DNA of 64,000 nucleotides from Agrobacterium sp. AGB01 (lineage in GTDB: Bacteria > Pseudomonadota > Alphaproteobacteria > Rhizobiales > Rhizobiaceae): the NCBI RefSeq assembly GCF_014851585.1, contig NZ_JACVAB010000002.1, positions 496,001 through 560,000 on the forward strand, written 5' to 3'. Positions within the stretch are counted from its first letter, which is position 1; each line of letters starts with the position of its first letter. Positions 44,314 to 54,754 of this stretch are shown in pieces. The position numbers and the translations under genes are program-made. The notes below the pieces were generated by a model. That model made no database searches and was not told the origin of the DNA. It saw only the letters and a program-made list of their open reading frames with translations.

Positions 44314-45747
44314 ATGAGCTTCACCGTCGCCATCGTAGGGCGCCCCAATGTCGGAAAGTCGACGCTTTTCAACCGTCTGGTTGGCAAGAAGCTGGCGCTT
44401 GTGGACGACACGCCCGGCGTGACCCGCGACCGCAGACCGGGTGCGGCACGGCTTGATGATCTGCGCTTCACGATCATTGATACCGCAGGTCTTGAACAGT
44501 CCGGCCCGGAGACACTGCAGGGTCGCATGTGGGCGCAAACCGAGGCTGCGATCGAAGAGGCGGACCTGACGCTGTTCGTGGTCGATGCCAAGAATGGTTT
44601 GACACCGGCAGACGAAACGCTGGCAACCATGCTGCGTCGTCGTGGTAAACCAGTTGTGTTGGTGGCTAACAAGTCTGAAGCGCGTGGTTCTGATGGCGGC
44701 TATTATGATGCCTTCACTCTGGGCCTTGGCGAACCGACCCCTATTTCCGCTGAACACGGCCAAGGCATGCATGATTTGCGCGACGCGATCATCGAAGCCA
44801 TTGGCGAAGACATGGCCTTTCCGTCTGAAGACGATGAGGCGGAAACCGACGTTGTCATTCCGCGCTCCGAACGCGGTGAAGACGAGGACGAGGACGAAGA
44901 AGAGCCGGTTTACGATGAAACCAAGCCGCTTCGCGTTGCGATCATCGGCCGCCCAAATGCCGGTAAATCGACACTTATCAACCGCTTCCTCGGTGAAGAC
45001 CGCCTGTTGACTGGTCCGGAAGCCGGCATTACCCGCGACAGTATCTCTGTTGAGTGGGACTGGCGCGGACGCAGCATCAAGATGTTTGATACGGCTGGCA
45101 TGCGCCGCAAGGCCAAGGTCACGGAAAAGTTGGAAAAGCTGTCGGTTGCCGATTCCCTGCGTTCCATCCGTTTTGCCGAAACTGTGGTGATCGTATTCGA
45201 TTCCACCATCCCGTTTGAAAAGCAGGATCTGCAGCTTGTGGACCTCGTTATTCGCGAGGGTCGTGCAGCGGTGCTGGCGTTCAACAAGTGGGATCTGGTT
45301 GAAGACCCTCAGGCGTACCTTGCCGACTTGCGTGAAAAGACCGAGCGGTTGCTGCCACAGGCACGCGGTATTCGCGCTGTTCCAATGTCGGGCCAGACTG
45401 GCTACGGACTTGATCGCCTGATGCAGAACATTGTCGATACGGACAAGGTATGGAACCGCCGTATCTCGACAGCAAAGCTGAACCGTTGGCTGGAATCGCA
45501 GACCACGCATCACCCACCGCCAGCCGTTTCTGGCCGTCGTCTGAAGCTGAAATACATGACGCAGGTAAAGGCCCGTCCACCTGCTTTCATGATTTCCTGC
45601 ACACGACCAGAGTCGATCCCAGAATCCTACACGCGTTATCTGGTCAACAACCTGCGCAATGACTTCGACATGCCAGGCGTGCCGATCCGTGTGCATTACC
45701 GTGGTTCGGACAACCCGTTCGAGAACAAGGCCAAAAAGAAGCGGTAA
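44314..45747 (+). CDS. der: Ribosome-biogenesis GTPase Der (EngA)
   Basis: A 477-residue essential GTPase with two tandem G domains: 'GRPNVGKST' and 'GRPNAGKST' P-loops, 'DTAG' in each, 'ANKSE' and 'FNKWD' G4 motifs, joined by an acidic linker (EDEDEDEEE) near residue 190. A C-terminal KH-like domain follows, ending in Lys/Arg. It acts in 50S subunit maturation. ATG 44314 has AAGGAAG upstream. The long open frame on the opposite strand (44149-45696) is a shadow. Confidence 0.97.
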   Translation: MSFTVAIVGRPNVGKSTLFNRLVGKKLALVDDTPGVTRDRRPGAARLDDLRFTIIDTAGLEQSGPETLQGRMWAQTEAAIEEADLTLFVVDAKNGLTPADETLATMLRRRGKPVVLVANKSEARGSDGGYYDAFTLGLGEPTPISAEHGQGMHDLRDAIIEAIGEDMAFPSEDDEAETDVVIPRSERGEDEDEDEEEPVYDETKPLRVAIIGRPNAGKSTLINRFLGEDRLLTGPEAGITRDSISVEWDWRGRSIKMFDTAGMRRKAKVTEKLEKLSVADSLRSIRFAETVVIVFDSTIPFEKQDLQLVDLVIREGRAAVLAFNKWDLVEDPQAYLADLREKTERLLPQARGIRAVPMSGQTGYGLDRLMQNIVDTDKVWNRRISTAKLNRWLESQTTHHPPPAVSGRRLKLKYMTQVKARPPAFMISCTRPESIPESYTRYLVNNLRNDFDMPGVPIRVHYRGSDNPFENKAKKKR

Positions 45748-45791
45748 TCTGCCGCTTCATTTAGCTTCAGACATGCCAGACACTTAGTGCC

Positions 45792-45865
45792 ATCTGCGGG
45801 TTCGACCCGCAGATCAGTGGTGGTTTGATCCATGGCAATGACGAAACCCCGGCAAAGGGCCGGGG
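45792..45865. other. Two GC-rich hairpins between der and the DUF2026 gene
   Basis: ATCTGCGGGT/ACCCGCAGAT with a TCG loop (45792-45814) and CCCCGGC/GCCGGGG with AAAGG (45847-45865). Neither has a T-run on the plus strand. They may stabilise the der 3' end or sit in the leader of the next gene. Confidence 0.6.
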
Positions 45866-45912
45866 ATGATGGTCGTTCAGACTGACCGTCCCACTCTAAC
45901 GGAAGACAAGAC

Positions 45913-46521
45913 ATGCTGATCAAGCAGAGCGACTATCACCGGATTTACCGTGTCATCAACAGCCTGCTGATTAACGAAAATGCCAATCCGGCATCCGCAT
46001 CAATGTATTTCAGCACCTTTGGTGCGTTTATTCTTGAGCAGCAATTCAAGGTCAAGGCCAAACCCAAAGGCGGCCTTGCTGCCTTTAATCTTGGTGGGAC
46101 GATGCTGTTGTTTGCCGACCATCGTGAAGATGGTTACGTGACTGGCGCTGGCGAAAACTTTCACTGCTGGGTTGAGGCCGATGGCTGGGTGATCGACTTC
46201 ATGTCTCCGGCATTTAGCCAGGCCGTGCCAGAACTGTCTTTGCCTTCCAAGATGTTTCAGCGGCCGCTGTCCGCCATGGCGCAGTCGATCAACGATCTCG
46301 GCCAATCCGGGGACTTCTTCTTTCAGTCGGAACCGGATGCAACGGCCAAGCGCTTCGCTGACTGGCATAAACATGCGATGATCGGTGATCTCGCCAGCAT
46401 CGCCGCAACATGGTTCAGAAAATCGCCCAAGCAGATGCAGACGTCGATTTCTACCAAAAATCATAATGGTGAAACAAACACCATTCCGCTGTCTGGGAAT
46501 GCGCTGACCGGTGCCTGGTGA
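45913..46521 (+). CDS. DUF2026-like protein
   Basis: A 202-residue soluble protein beginning 'MLIKQSDYHRIYRVINSLL', with 'ASMYFSTFGAFIL', 'NFHCWVEADGWVIDFMSPAF' and 'FFFQSEPDATAKRF'. It resembles the uncharacterised DUF2026 family. A Cys-His-Asp arrangement (CW...D) as in transglutaminase-like folds is possible but unproven. ATG 45913 has GGAAG upstream. It is convergent with an SDR gene across a hairpin. Confidence 0.6.
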   Translation: MLIKQSDYHRIYRVINSLLINENANPASASMYFSTFGAFILEQQFKVKAKPKGGLAAFNLGGTMLLFADHREDGYVTGAGENFHCWVEADGWVIDFMSPAFSQAVPELSLPSKMFQRPLSAMAQSINDLGQSGDFFFQSEPDATAKRFADWHKHAMIGDLASIAATWFRKSPKQMQTSISTKNHNGETNTIPLSGNALTGAW

Positions 46522-46535
46522 TGCCTGTAATTGGA

Positions 46536-46561
46536 GCGCCGTGGATTTGTTCACACGGCGC
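46536..46561. terminator. Hairpin between convergent genes
   Basis: GCGCCGTG and CACGGCGC around ten bases, 14 bases after the DUF2026 stop and 19 before the SDR stop. Confidence 0.6.
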
Positions 46562-46580
46562 GATCGTCTCGATCTCTGGC

Positions 46581-47330
46581 TTAAGCGGGAAACAGACCGC
46601 CATCATCCGTATCAATCGTGATGTTCAGCGTCACATGACGTGGTCTCGTCACGGCAAAGAGCACCGCTTCCACTACATCACGGCTGGTTCCGCGCTCACC
46701 CTTTTGGCGCTCTGCCGCCTGCTGCCAATCGTCCTGATCAGGGCGTGCATCATCGAGGTATGGCGGGTGAACGGCGATCGAGCGAATGCTTGTGCCAGCA
46801 AAACTCTGCCGGAAACCATCAGCCAACGCGGTCTGTCCGCGCTTGGCTGCATAAAACGGTACCGACACACTCTGCAGTGCGGCATTGGGCAGGCCGCTAA
46901 TTGACCCTATCGTGACGACATCTGGTCTGTCTGAGCTTTCCAGGCGTGGCAACAAGCCTTGTGTGAACAGAAATGTGCCTGATATTGCCGCGTTGATCGT
47001 GGTCAGTACGGCATCTGCGGCGTAAGGCGTATCGCTGCTTTCCAGCCACATGGCACCGTTGTTGATCAGAATATCGACCTTGGATGTGCGTTCAGTGATC
47101 TCTGTGACCGCGCGGCTTACACTGTCAGAATTGGCAAGATCAAGCACGACAACTAAAGGGGGCGTGCCGCCACGCTTTGTGATGATGTCGGCCATGTCTT
47201 CAAGGTCGGCAAGACGCCGGCCACACAGCACCAGATCACAACCGGCATCGGCAAACGCAAGTGCAAAGGCCGCCCCCAATCCTCGTGCTGCGCCGGTGAC
47301 AACAACGGTTTTTCCTTGGAGGTCTTTCAT
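46581..47330 (-). CDS. Short-chain dehydrogenase/reductase
   Basis: A 249-residue classical SDR with 'VVTGAARGLGAAFALAFADAG' for cofactor binding, 'INNGAMW' (NNAG variant with Gly-Ala swapped), catalytic Ser in 'SISGLP' and 'FYAAKRG' (Y-x-x-x-K). Substrate unknown. Start codons at 47336 and 47330 are both possible; I use 47330 ('MKDLQGK'). Confidence 0.85.
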   Translation of the reverse strand: MKDLQGKTVVVTGAARGLGAAFALAFADAGCDLVLCGRRLADLEDMADIITKRGGTPPLVVVLDLANSDSVSRAVTEITERTSKVDILINNGAMWLESSDTPYAADAVLTTINAAISGTFLFTQGLLPRLESSDRPDVVTIGSISGLPNAALQSVSVPFYAAKRGQTALADGFRQSFAGTSIRSIAVHPPYLDDARPDQDDWQQAAERQKGERGTSRDVVEAVLFAVTRPRHVTLNITIDTDDGGLFPA

Positions 47331-47611
47331 ATGCATGGCCCTGTTTTTATTACGCAATCAGCTACGGTTCTCTATATAGGGCCGAGCACATGAATTGCTA
47401 CATGCTGCACACATAACAAGGGCATTTAGAAAACGGAGCTTCAAAGGGAGTAAATTAAGTTGGACGGCCATCGTGATCTCGTGGCAGCCGCCTGACGTCA
47501 ATCAGCAGCCCGACCCCGTTCTCAATAACGGCAGTCGCGTCCAGCCCGTCTTGTGACAGCCCGCAAGCGTTTCGTCCAGCACTTCATTTCGCAATCTGCT
47601 GACAGGCGATC

Positions 47612-48661
47612 CTAGACCGCCGGCGTTGCTCGAAAATCTGGAAGGCAATTGTTGGCGGCAGCCGTGACGTTGTCCAGAAACTGCCTGGATGCCTTTTCCC
47701 AGGAATAGGTTCTGGCAAGAGCTATGGCGTCCTTCGACGAGCAATCCAGCGCATCCAGGCAGGCCTGCCGCAGATCGCGGTTCAGGGCACCAGCCTTGGA
47801 ATTGGGGCCGATAATATCGATTGGGCCGGTGACCGGATAGGCTGCAACCGGCACGCCGCTGGCCAGTGCTTCGAGAATGGTATTGCCAAAGGTATCTGTT
47901 CTGGATGGGAACACGAACACATCAGCCTGCGCATAGGCGTCGGCCAGGTCTTCACCTGTCTTGGTGCCGGTGAAGTGAACGTTTGGGAATTGTGCCTGAA
48001 GATCAGCGCGGGCTGGGCCATCACCCACCACCACCTTGGAACCGGGCAGGTCGAGCTTCAAAAAGTCCGGCAGGTTTTTTTCAACGGCGACACGACCAAC
48101 GGTCATGAAGATCGGGCGCGGCAGATCAAACGGCGCGTCGCGTCGCTGGCGTGGGTGAAATTGCGCCAGATCGATGCCGCGGCTCCAGCGCTTGAGATTG
48201 CGAACGCCGCGATCTTCCAATTCGTTTTCAAGGCTTTGTGTGGCTACCATGCAGGCATTGCCACCATTGTGGAACCAGCGCACGAAGGCATAAAGCCAGC
48301 TTTCCGGCACGGGGAAACGGGCAGCCACATATTCCGGAAAACGGGTATGGTAGCTGGTGGAGAAGCGCATATGGTTCTTGATACACCAGCGGCGCGCCAG
48401 AAAACCAAGCGGGCCTTCTGTTGCGATATGCACATAGGATGGCTGGCTTTTTTCGATTTCCTGCGCAACGTGGCGATAGCTTGTGACCGAGAGGCGAATT
48501 TCGGGATAGGTCGGGCAGGGCACGTTGTGAAAGCTCTGCGGTGTGACCATGCACACCTCAACACCCATGCGCTGTAGTTCCGCATTGGTGTTTTCAATCG
48601 AGCGGACCACACCGTTGACCTGCGGGTGCCAGGCATCCGTGACAATGGTAATTCTCGTCAT
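47612..48661 (-). CDS. Family 4 glycosyltransferase
   Basis: A 349-residue GT-B glycosyltransferase: 'IVTDAWHPQVNGVVRSIENT' at the N-terminus, 'FSTSYHTRFPEYVAARF', 'RWSRGIDLAQFHP', 'VGRVAVEKNLPDFL' and the E-x7-E type 'TDTFGNTILEALASGVPVAAYPV'. The overall layout resembles glycosyltransferases that decorate diacylglycerol in Agrobacterium and relatives, so membrane glycolipid synthesis is a fair guess, not a demonstrated function. It may share a transcript with kdgK, which lies 108 bases upstream. Confidence 0.85.
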   Translation of the reverse strand: MTRITIVTDAWHPQVNGVVRSIENTNAELQRMGVEVCMVTPQSFHNVPCPTYPEIRLSVTSYRHVAQEIEKSQPSYVHIATEGPLGFLARRWCIKNHMRFSTSYHTRFPEYVAARFPVPESWLYAFVRWFHNGGNACMVATQSLENELEDRGVRNLKRWSRGIDLAQFHPRQRRDAPFDLPRPIFMTVGRVAVEKNLPDFLKLDLPGSKVVVGDGPARADLQAQFPNVHFTGTKTGEDLADAYAQADVFVFPSRTDTFGNTILEALASGVPVAAYPVTGPIDIIGPNSKAGALNRDLRQACLDALDCSSKDAIALARTYSWEKASRQFLDNVTAAANNCLPDFRATPAV

Positions 48662-48769
48662 TGCTGCGCCGATCCTGTTTTTACCCGCGCTTGCGAATCC
48701 ACCTGCGGGATTTAATCCCTCTATGGCGTGCGCGTGTTACAGGATCATGTCAGGGCAACGGCAGGCTTG

Positions 48770-49708
48770 TTAGCCCACGAGAGGCAGCAGATCAGGGCTT
48801 ATGAGGGCGCCGTGATGGCCGATAACGGTTGCTGCGGCCTTGGCGGCAAATGCCGCCGCATCCTGGGGTGTCGCGCCGGACAGGAGACGTGCCAGGAAGG
48901 CGCCGTTGAAGCTGTCGCCAGCGCTGGTCGTGTCAACGACATCGCTGACCTCATGGGCGGGCGCGAAGCTGCGAACGCCCTCGAAGTCCAGCGTCGCACC
49001 TGCTGCACCATCCTTGACCACGATGTTTGCAACGCCGAGGCTGCGGTAGCGCTCAATCGTTACTTCAACCGATGCATCACCAAAATTGGTCGCTTCGTCA
49101 TCAAAGCTTGGCATGACCATGGAGGCGGCGCGTGCGCCATCGGTGATTGTCTGCAACATCACATCCTTGTTGGCCCAAAGGCGCTGACGGATGTTGGGGT
49201 CGAAGGCGACGATCTTGCCGGCCGCACGGGCCCGGCGCAGTTCGGAAAGGAATGTTTCGACCTGAGCAGGGGTTGCCAGAACCGCCAGCGTAATGCCTGA
49301 GAAATATATGAGGTCGGCGGCGTCCATCGTGCGGCGCAGGTGGTCTGCGTCCGCGGCAAGCTGCCGGGCTGCGGACATGCCGCGCCAGTAGCTGAAGGTG
49401 CGCTCGCCATTCTTGAGGTTGATCAAGTAAAGGCCGGGTGTGCCGCCGGGAATGCGGGTTACCGCGTCAGTGCCGATATCGGCCTGCTTGATGAAGGCCA
49501 GCATCTCTTCGGAGAGTGGGTCGTCACCCAGTGCGGTGAAATAATCGACCGACCAATCACGGGACAGACAGGCGCGGGCATACCATGCGGTGTTGAACGT
49601 ATCTCCGGCAAAACCTTTGCGCAGCAGATTGTCGCCAGCTTGCGAGAGTTCCACCATGCATTCGCCGATTGAAAGAAAACGTCCGCCCAAAACCATGTCC
49701 TCCCGCAT
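48770..49708 (-). CDS. kdgK: 2-dehydro-3-deoxygluconokinase (PfkB family)
   Basis: A 312-residue ribokinase-type sugar kinase. It shows the N-terminal 'GECMVELSQAG' and 'GFAGDTFNTAWYAR', 'FDPNIRQRLW' and the C-terminal anion-hole motif 'DTTSAGDSFNGAFLA' with the catalytic Asp. It phosphorylates KDG in the Entner-Doudoroff or uronate branch. Two ATGs (49708, 49696) are possible; neither has an ideally placed ribosome site. It is divergent from the alpha-glucosidase gene. Confidence 0.9.
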   Translation of the reverse strand: MREDMVLGGRFLSIGECMVELSQAGDNLLRKGFAGDTFNTAWYARACLSRDWSVDYFTALGDDPLSEEMLAFIKQADIGTDAVTRIPGGTPGLYLINLKNGERTFSYWRGMSAARQLAADADHLRRTMDAADLIYFSGITLAVLATPAQVETFLSELRRARAAGKIVAFDPNIRQRLWANKDVMLQTITDGARAASMVMPSFDDEATNFGDASVEVTIERYRSLGVANIVVKDGAAGATLDFEGVRSFAPAHEVSDVVDTTSAGDSFNGAFLARLLSGATPQDAAAFAAKAAATVIGHHGALISPDLLPLVG

Positions 49709-49859
49709 ATGTTGAACGTGTGGCCATTACGATGCCTTGGCCCGGCTGACAAGGGCAAAGGCATTTTCTTGCGGCCTCTGCGTTGTTCAATCTTAAGTGT
49801 GGTTTACGGATGGGAGTCGCGCCTATATCGTTACCCTCACTGTTTCAGGGAGCCTTTTC

Positions 49860-51524
49860 ATGACGCAACCGAATGCCGCCACCATCAAGCCCGTTATTAA
49901 TGCAGACTGGTGGAGGGGAGCGGTTATCTACCAAGTCTATCCACGGTCTTTTCAGGACACGACCGGCGACGGTTACGGTGATCTGCCGGGTGTAACGAAG
50001 CGGTTGCCCTACATTGCATCTCTCGGTGTCGACGGCATCTGGCTGTCGCCATTCTTTACGTCGCCCATGGCAGATATGGGATATGACGTTTCCGATTACC
50101 GCAACGTCGACAAGCTTTTCGGCACGCTGGATGACTTTGATATTTTGGTGGCCGAAGCACACCGTCTTGGACTGAAAGTGATCATCGATCAGGTGATATC
50201 CCACACGTCCGACCAGCATCCGTGGTTTGTGGACAGCAGAGCCAGCCGGACGAACTCCAAGGCGGACTGGTACGTATGGGCCAATCCGAAGCCGGATGGC
50301 ACGGCACCCAACAACTGGCTGTCAGTGTTTGGCGGACCAGCATGGGAGTGGGACGGCGTTCGCAAGCAATATTACATGCACAACTTCCTCACCTCGCAAC
50401 CTGACCTGAATTTCCATAACACGGAAGTGCAGGATGCCTTGCTGGACACCGTCCGGTTTTGGCTGGATCGCGGCGTTGATGGCTTCCGTCTGGACACGGT
50501 GAATTATTATTTTCACGACAAGGCGCTGCGCAACAACCCGCCGCTGGATGAAGAAGGCGCTTTTGGTCTGGATGCGCCTGATGTCAATCCATACGGCATG
50601 CAGAACCATCTCTATGACAAGACCCAGAGCGAGAATATCGAGTTTCTCAAGCGGTTCCGCACGCTGCTGGACCGCTATGACGGCCGCATGACGGTGGGTG
50701 AAGTTGGCGACGGTGCGCGCTCACTCAAAACTGTGGCGGCCTACACATCCGGCAATGACAAGCTGAACATGTGTTACACCTTCGACCTTCTAGGCCCGGA
50801 TTTTACCGCTGAGCACATTCGCAACTCGGTCGATGGTTTCCACAAGGCTGTAACGGATGGTTGGGTGTGCTGGGCCTTTTCCAATCATGATGTCGTCAGG
50901 CATGTCAGCCGTTTCACCGAAAGCGGTGCGGAGCGCGAGCATATTGCCAAACTGGCATTTTCGGTGCTGGCCAGCCTTCGCGGTTCTATCTGCCTTTATC
51001 AGGGCGAGGAACTCGGTTTGACGGAAGCCGAACTTGCCTTTGAGGATTTGCGTGACCCCTATGGCATTCGCTTCTGGCCGGCATTTAAGGGCCGGGATGG
51101 ATGCCGCACACCAATGGTCTGGGAAACAGGCAGCCCCAATGCCGGGTTCTCCACGGCGGAAAAGCCGTGGTTGCCGGTGCCCTATGATCATGGTCTGCTG
51201 GCGGTGGACGGGCAGGAGCGCAAGCCGGATACGGTGCTGCATCATTACCGGGAAACGCTGGCGTTCCGCAAAAGCCATGGTCCACTGATTGATGGTGACA
51301 TGACCTTCCTGGACAGCAATCAGGATGTTCTGGCATTCACCCGCAGCAAGGCGGGCGAAAGCCTGCTTTTCGTGTTCAACCTGACGAGGGAGCCAGTGGA
51401 TTTCCTGCTGCCGAAAGGCGTCGTGGTGAAAGATATCCTGCCAATGCCCGGTTTCTCCGCAACGATGAACCAGCAGGTGGTCAAGCTGGATGGGCTGGAC
51501 GGTTTTTCTGCGCTGATCGCTTGA
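49860..51524 (+). CDS. aglA: Alpha-glucosidase, GH13 (AglA type)
   Basis: A 554-residue cytoplasmic GH13 enzyme without signal peptide. 'WWRGAVIYQVYPRSFQD' leads the barrel; nucleophile Asp212 ('GFRLDTVNYY'), acid/base Glu281 ('VGEVGD') and Asp344 ('SNHDVVRH') are all present. It should hydrolyse sucrose, maltose or trehalulose-like alpha-glucosides. In Sinorhizobium aglA belongs to an aglEFGAK transport operon, but no transporter genes are here. ATG 49860 has CAGGGAG upstream. Confidence 0.92.
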   Translation: MTQPNAATIKPVINADWWRGAVIYQVYPRSFQDTTGDGYGDLPGVTKRLPYIASLGVDGIWLSPFFTSPMADMGYDVSDYRNVDKLFGTLDDFDILVAEAHRLGLKVIIDQVISHTSDQHPWFVDSRASRTNSKADWYVWANPKPDGTAPNNWLSVFGGPAWEWDGVRKQYYMHNFLTSQPDLNFHNTEVQDALLDTVRFWLDRGVDGFRLDTVNYYFHDKALRNNPPLDEEGAFGLDAPDVNPYGMQNHLYDKTQSENIEFLKRFRTLLDRYDGRMTVGEVGDGARSLKTVAAYTSGNDKLNMCYTFDLLGPDFTAEHIRNSVDGFHKAVTDGWVCWAFSNHDVVRHVSRFTESGAEREHIAKLAFSVLASLRGSICLYQGEELGLTEAELAFEDLRDPYGIRFWPAFKGRDGCRTPMVWETGSPNAGFSTAEKPWLPVPYDHGLLAVDGQERKPDTVLHHYRETLAFRKSHGPLIDGDMTFLDSNQDVLAFTRSKAGESLLFVFNLTREPVDFLLPKGVVVKDILPMPGFSATMNQQVVKLDGLDGFSALIA

Positions 51525-51525
51525 C

Positions 51526-51551
51526 GGTGAGCGAAGGAAACTTCGCTCGCC
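51526..51551. terminator. Hairpin with GNRA loop between aglA and ade
   Basis: GGTGAGCGAAG and CTTCGCTCGCC (one T-G pair) closed by a GAAA loop, between two convergent genes. Confidence 0.75.
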
Positions 51552-51570
51552 CCCATTTAAGCAGCTCCGT

Positions 51571-53265
51571 TTAGATGAGGGCGAATTTATCCACGTCGAC
51601 CATGCCCTTGTCTGAAATCTTCAGGTGAGGGATGACCGGCAGAGGTAGGAATGCCACCTGCAAGAACGGCTCTTCGAGCGTGGTGCCAAGTGCGTAAGCC
51701 GCCTGGCGCAATGTGTGCAACGTGTCGCGCACGCTTTCATAGGGTTCGAGGCTCATCAGACCGGCGATAGGCAAGGCAATTTCGCCGGTGACCTTGCCGT
51801 CCGCGACCACAACAAAACCGCCCTTGATCTCACCCAGTCGGTTGGCGGCAAGCGCCATGTCGTCTTCATTGACGCCAACCACGCAGATATTGTGGCTGTC
51901 ATGACCGACCGTAGAAGCGATCGCACCGCTCTTCAGACCAAATCCCTGCACGAAACCATTGGCATGGTTACCGTTCTTGCCGTGGCGCTCGATAACAGCG
52001 ACTTTGATAATATCCCGGTCAAGATCAACGGCCGTCTGATTGCCGCTGGAGGGCAGGCGGAAACGGCGATGTTCGGTGATGATCTTGCCCGGCATAACGC
52101 CGATGACGGGTGTTTCACCTTCGCTGACCGGCACGCCAAAATGTGAAGCCAGAACATGCCTTGCCTTCACGCTATCCAGACCGACGGGCTCCACGGGTTT
52201 ACGGGCATCAAACAAGGCATCGGTTACCCGCCTGCCGGCAGCAAAGACCATTTCCGCCTTGCAGTTTTCAAGGCTGTCCAGCACCACCAGATCGGCGCGC
52301 CACCCGGGTGCGACGAGGCCGCGGTCGCGCAGGCCGAAGGCGCGCGCTGCGGAGATAGAAGCCGCACGGTAGATCGCCAGAGGCTCAATGCCATGGGCAA
52401 TTGCCGTGCGGATCATATAGTCCAGATGGCCCTGCTCGGCGATGTCTAGCGGATTTCGGTCGTCGGTGCAGAGCGCCAGATAGGGCGACAGGCGTTCGGT
52501 GATGATGGGCATCAGCGCGTGCAGATCCTTGGAGACAGACCCTTCGCGTACCAGAATATGCATGCCTTTGCGGATCTTTTCCAAAGCCTCAGGTGCATTG
52601 GTGCATTCATGTTCTGTGCGAATGCCAGCCGACAGGTAACCATTGAGCGCGGTGCCAGACAGAAGCGGGGCATGGCCATCAATGTGCTGGCCTTGGAAGG
52701 CTTCGAGCTTTGCCATGCAAACCGGGTCTTTGTGGATAACGCCGGGGAAATTCATGAATTCGGCAAGGCCGATGACCTTGGGATGGCTGCGAAACGGCAA
52801 AAGCCGTTCGATCGGCAAATCCGCACCTGCGGTTTCCAAATGGGTTGCCGGCACGCAGGATGACAACTGCACGCGGATATCCATGACCGTCTGCAGCGCT
52901 GAATCCAGAAAGAACTGAATACCTTCCGTGCCCAGCACATTTGCGATTTCATGCGGATCACAGATCGCTGTTGTCACGCCATAGGGCAGCACACAGCGGT
53001 CAAATTCATGCGGTGTGACCAGTGAGGATTCGATATGCAGATGTGTATCGATGAAGCCTGGGACGACAATCTTGCCGGTGATGTCGATTTCCTGTTTTCC
53101 GACATAGTTTTCGCAGGTGCCGACGATGGTATCACCACAGATCGCGATGTCGGAGGCGACGAGTTCACCGGTGACCAGATCGAAAAAACGACCGCCTTTC
53201 AGAACGATATCTGCCGGTTGGCGGCCTGTGCCCTGATCGATCCTGTTTTCAAGAGTAGCGGTCAC
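51571..53265 (-). CDS. ade: Adenine deaminase
   Basis: A 564-residue amidohydrolase that turns adenine into hypoxanthine, the substrate of xanthine dehydrogenase. Metal motif '[13 protein letters not shown]', '[13 protein letters not shown]', '[11 protein letters not shown]' and the C-terminal '[18 protein letters not shown]' identify the Ade family. The start is GTG 53265 with GAGG upstream. It lies about 22 kb from the other purine genes and is monocistronic. Confidence 0.93.
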   Translation of the reverse strand: MTATLENRIDQGTGRQPADIVLKGGRFFDLVTGELVASDIAICGDTIVGTCENYVGKQEIDITGKIVVPGFIDTHLHIESSLVTPHEFDRCVLPYGVTTAICDPHEIANVLGTEGIQFFLDSALQTVMDIRVQLSSCVPATHLETAGADLPIERLLPFRSHPKVIGLAEFMNFPGVIHKDPVCMAKLEAFQGQHIDGHAPLLSGTALNGYLSAGIRTEHECTNAPEALEKIRKGMHILVREGSVSKDLHALMPIITERLSPYLALCTDDRNPLDIAEQGHLDYMIRTAIAHGIEPLAIYRAASISAARAFGLRDRGLVAPGWRADLVVLDSLENCKAEMVFAAGRRVTDALFDARKPVEPVGLDSVKARHVLASHFGVPVSEGETPVIGVMPGKIITEHRRFRLPSSGNQTAVDLDRDIIKVAVIERHGKNGNHANGFVQGFGLKSGAIASTVGHDSHNICVVGVNEDDMALAANRLGEIKGGFVVVADGKVTGEIALPIAGLMSLEPYESVRDTLHTLRQAAYALGTTLEEPFLQVAFLPLPVIPHLKISDKGMVDVDKFALI

Positions 53266-53316
53266 GGCAGCCTCATCTGTTCAAAAAATATGGATTCTCA
53301 ACCTAGAACAATTCCT

Positions 53317-53351
53317 GAAAAAACAAAACCGGGCGCTTTGCAACACCCGGC
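53317..53351 (-). terminator. Terminator after the binding-protein gene
   Basis: Read on the minus strand: GCCGGGTG, eight-base loop, CGCCCGGT (two G-T pairs), then TTTGTTTTTT. It lies about 32 bases after the stop of the gene at 53384. Confidence 0.85.
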
Positions 53352-53383
53352 TTTTCTGTGTCGTAAGTGACGAAAGTTGCAGC

Positions 53384-54490
53384 TTATTCAGCTGGAACGA
53401 TCTTGCCGCCTTCCCACTTGTAGAGCGAGAATGCCTGCGAGGTCAGGTCACCAGCTTCACCGTAGGTCACGGCGCCGATTGCTGTTGCAACAGGCTCACC
53501 GGACTTCAAGGCTGTGGTAACTGCTTCGGAATCTTCCGCGCTGCCAGCCTTTTCGATGCCAGCTTTCAGAACTTCAACTGCAGCATAGGCGTTCAGGGTG
53601 AATGCTTCCGCAGGAATGTTTGCAGCAGCGAGCGCATCAGCGGCAGTCTTGGAGTCTGCATTCTTCAGGGCGTCAGCAGCGTTGGTGAAAACGGTGCCAG
53701 CAGCTGCTTCAGAACCTATGTTCCAGAACTCGGAGTTGGAGAGGCCGTCACCACCAATTACGGTGATCTTGGCGCCAGCGTCGTTGATTTGACGAACCAG
53801 CAGGCCAGCTTCAGGGTGGTAACCACCGAAGTAAACCACATCAACCTTTTCAGACTTCAGACGGGAAACGAGCGCGCTCAAATCCTTTTCGCCTGGTGTC
53901 AGGGCGTCATCGAACACTTCCGTTACGCCACCGGCGTTCAGGGTCTTCTTGAAGGAGTCTGCCAGGCCCTTGCCGTAAGCGCCCTTGTCGTTCAGCACGG
54001 CAACGCGCTTGTCCTTGAGGTTCTTGATGACATAAGCAGCTGCAACTTCAGCCTGCTGATCGTCGCGACCGCAGGTGCGCAAAATGTTGGTGAGACCACG
54101 ATTGGTCAGGTCTGGAGCCGTTGCAGTCGGCGTCACCATCAGGATGCCGTTTTCAGCAAAGACGTCAGATGCTGGAATGGCAACGCCCGACGTTACAGGA
54201 CCAACGACAAAACGAATGCCTTCAGCAACCAGCTGGTTGGCGGCAGAAACGCCCTGCTTTGGTTCGCCGGCATCGTCCGCCAGCTTGAGCACGACTTGCT
54301 CACCGAGAATGCCGCCCTTCTTGTTGATCTCGTTCACGGCAACCTGTGCGCCGTTCTTGACCTGCTCGCCATAAGCGGCAACCGGGCCGGTCAATGGGGC
54401 GATAAGGCCGATCACGATTTCTGCGTGCGCCAGAGGCGCGAAGGCGAACGAGGCGGCGAAAGCGACGCTTGCCAGTAGCTTAGTTTTCAT
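53384..54490 (-). CDS. livJ: Branched-chain amino acid ABC transporter, periplasmic binding protein
   Basis: A 368-residue type I periplasmic binding protein. Signal peptide cleaved near 'AHAE'; then '[32 protein letters not shown]', the hallmark of Leu/Ile/Val-binding proteins, with a disulfide-type 'RTCGRDDQQ'. GGAG precedes ATG 54490. No permease or ATPase genes are adjacent, so it must work with a transporter encoded elsewhere or as a spare specificity component. Confidence 0.9.
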   Translation of the reverse strand: MKTKLLASVAFAASFAFAPLAHAEIVIGLIAPLTGPVAAYGEQVKNGAQVAVNEINKKGGILGEQVVLKLADDAGEPKQGVSAANQLVAEGIRFVVGPVTSGVAIPASDVFAENGILMVTPTATAPDLTNRGLTNILRTCGRDDQQAEVAAAYVIKNLKDKRVAVLNDKGAYGKGLADSFKKTLNAGGVTEVFDDALTPGEKDLSALVSRLKSEKVDVVYFGGYHPEAGLLVRQINDAGAKITVIGGDGLSNSEFWNIGSEAAAGTVFTNAADALKNADSKTAADALAAANIPAEAFTLNAYAAVEVLKAGIEKAGSAEDSEAVTTALKSGEPVATAIGAVTYGEAGDLTSQAFSLYKWEGGKIVPAE

Positions 54491-54754
54491 GTGCTGTCTC
54501 CTTGGGGTGGGCTTTTCGCCCGTTTGTGGTCTGGACGGTTTTTACGTCACCAGACGTTGGTCGCTCCGTTCATTTTTGCGTTCGGCAGCATCCTGTTCGC
54601 AGTCTAGGAAATTAGACCACGATTCCACAAGGTGTTTCGTGCCGATTATTGTTTTGTTTGTGGCATCTTGGACAGCTTCTTTCGTCAACTCGACAAGATA
54701 AATATTCGCATGCAGCCTCTGGTGTTTGAACTGAAACGGACCGATATTTCAGTG

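Noticed and set aside
44149..45696. 515-codon open frame on the minus strand
   Set aside because: It lies exactly antisense to der, whose GTPase motifs are unmistakable; the translation is Arg/His-rich without any domain.
45792..45814. Possible tRNA T-arm (GGGTTCGACCC)
   Set aside because: The loop is too short for a T-loop and no acceptor, D or anticodon arms surround it; it is a plain hairpin.
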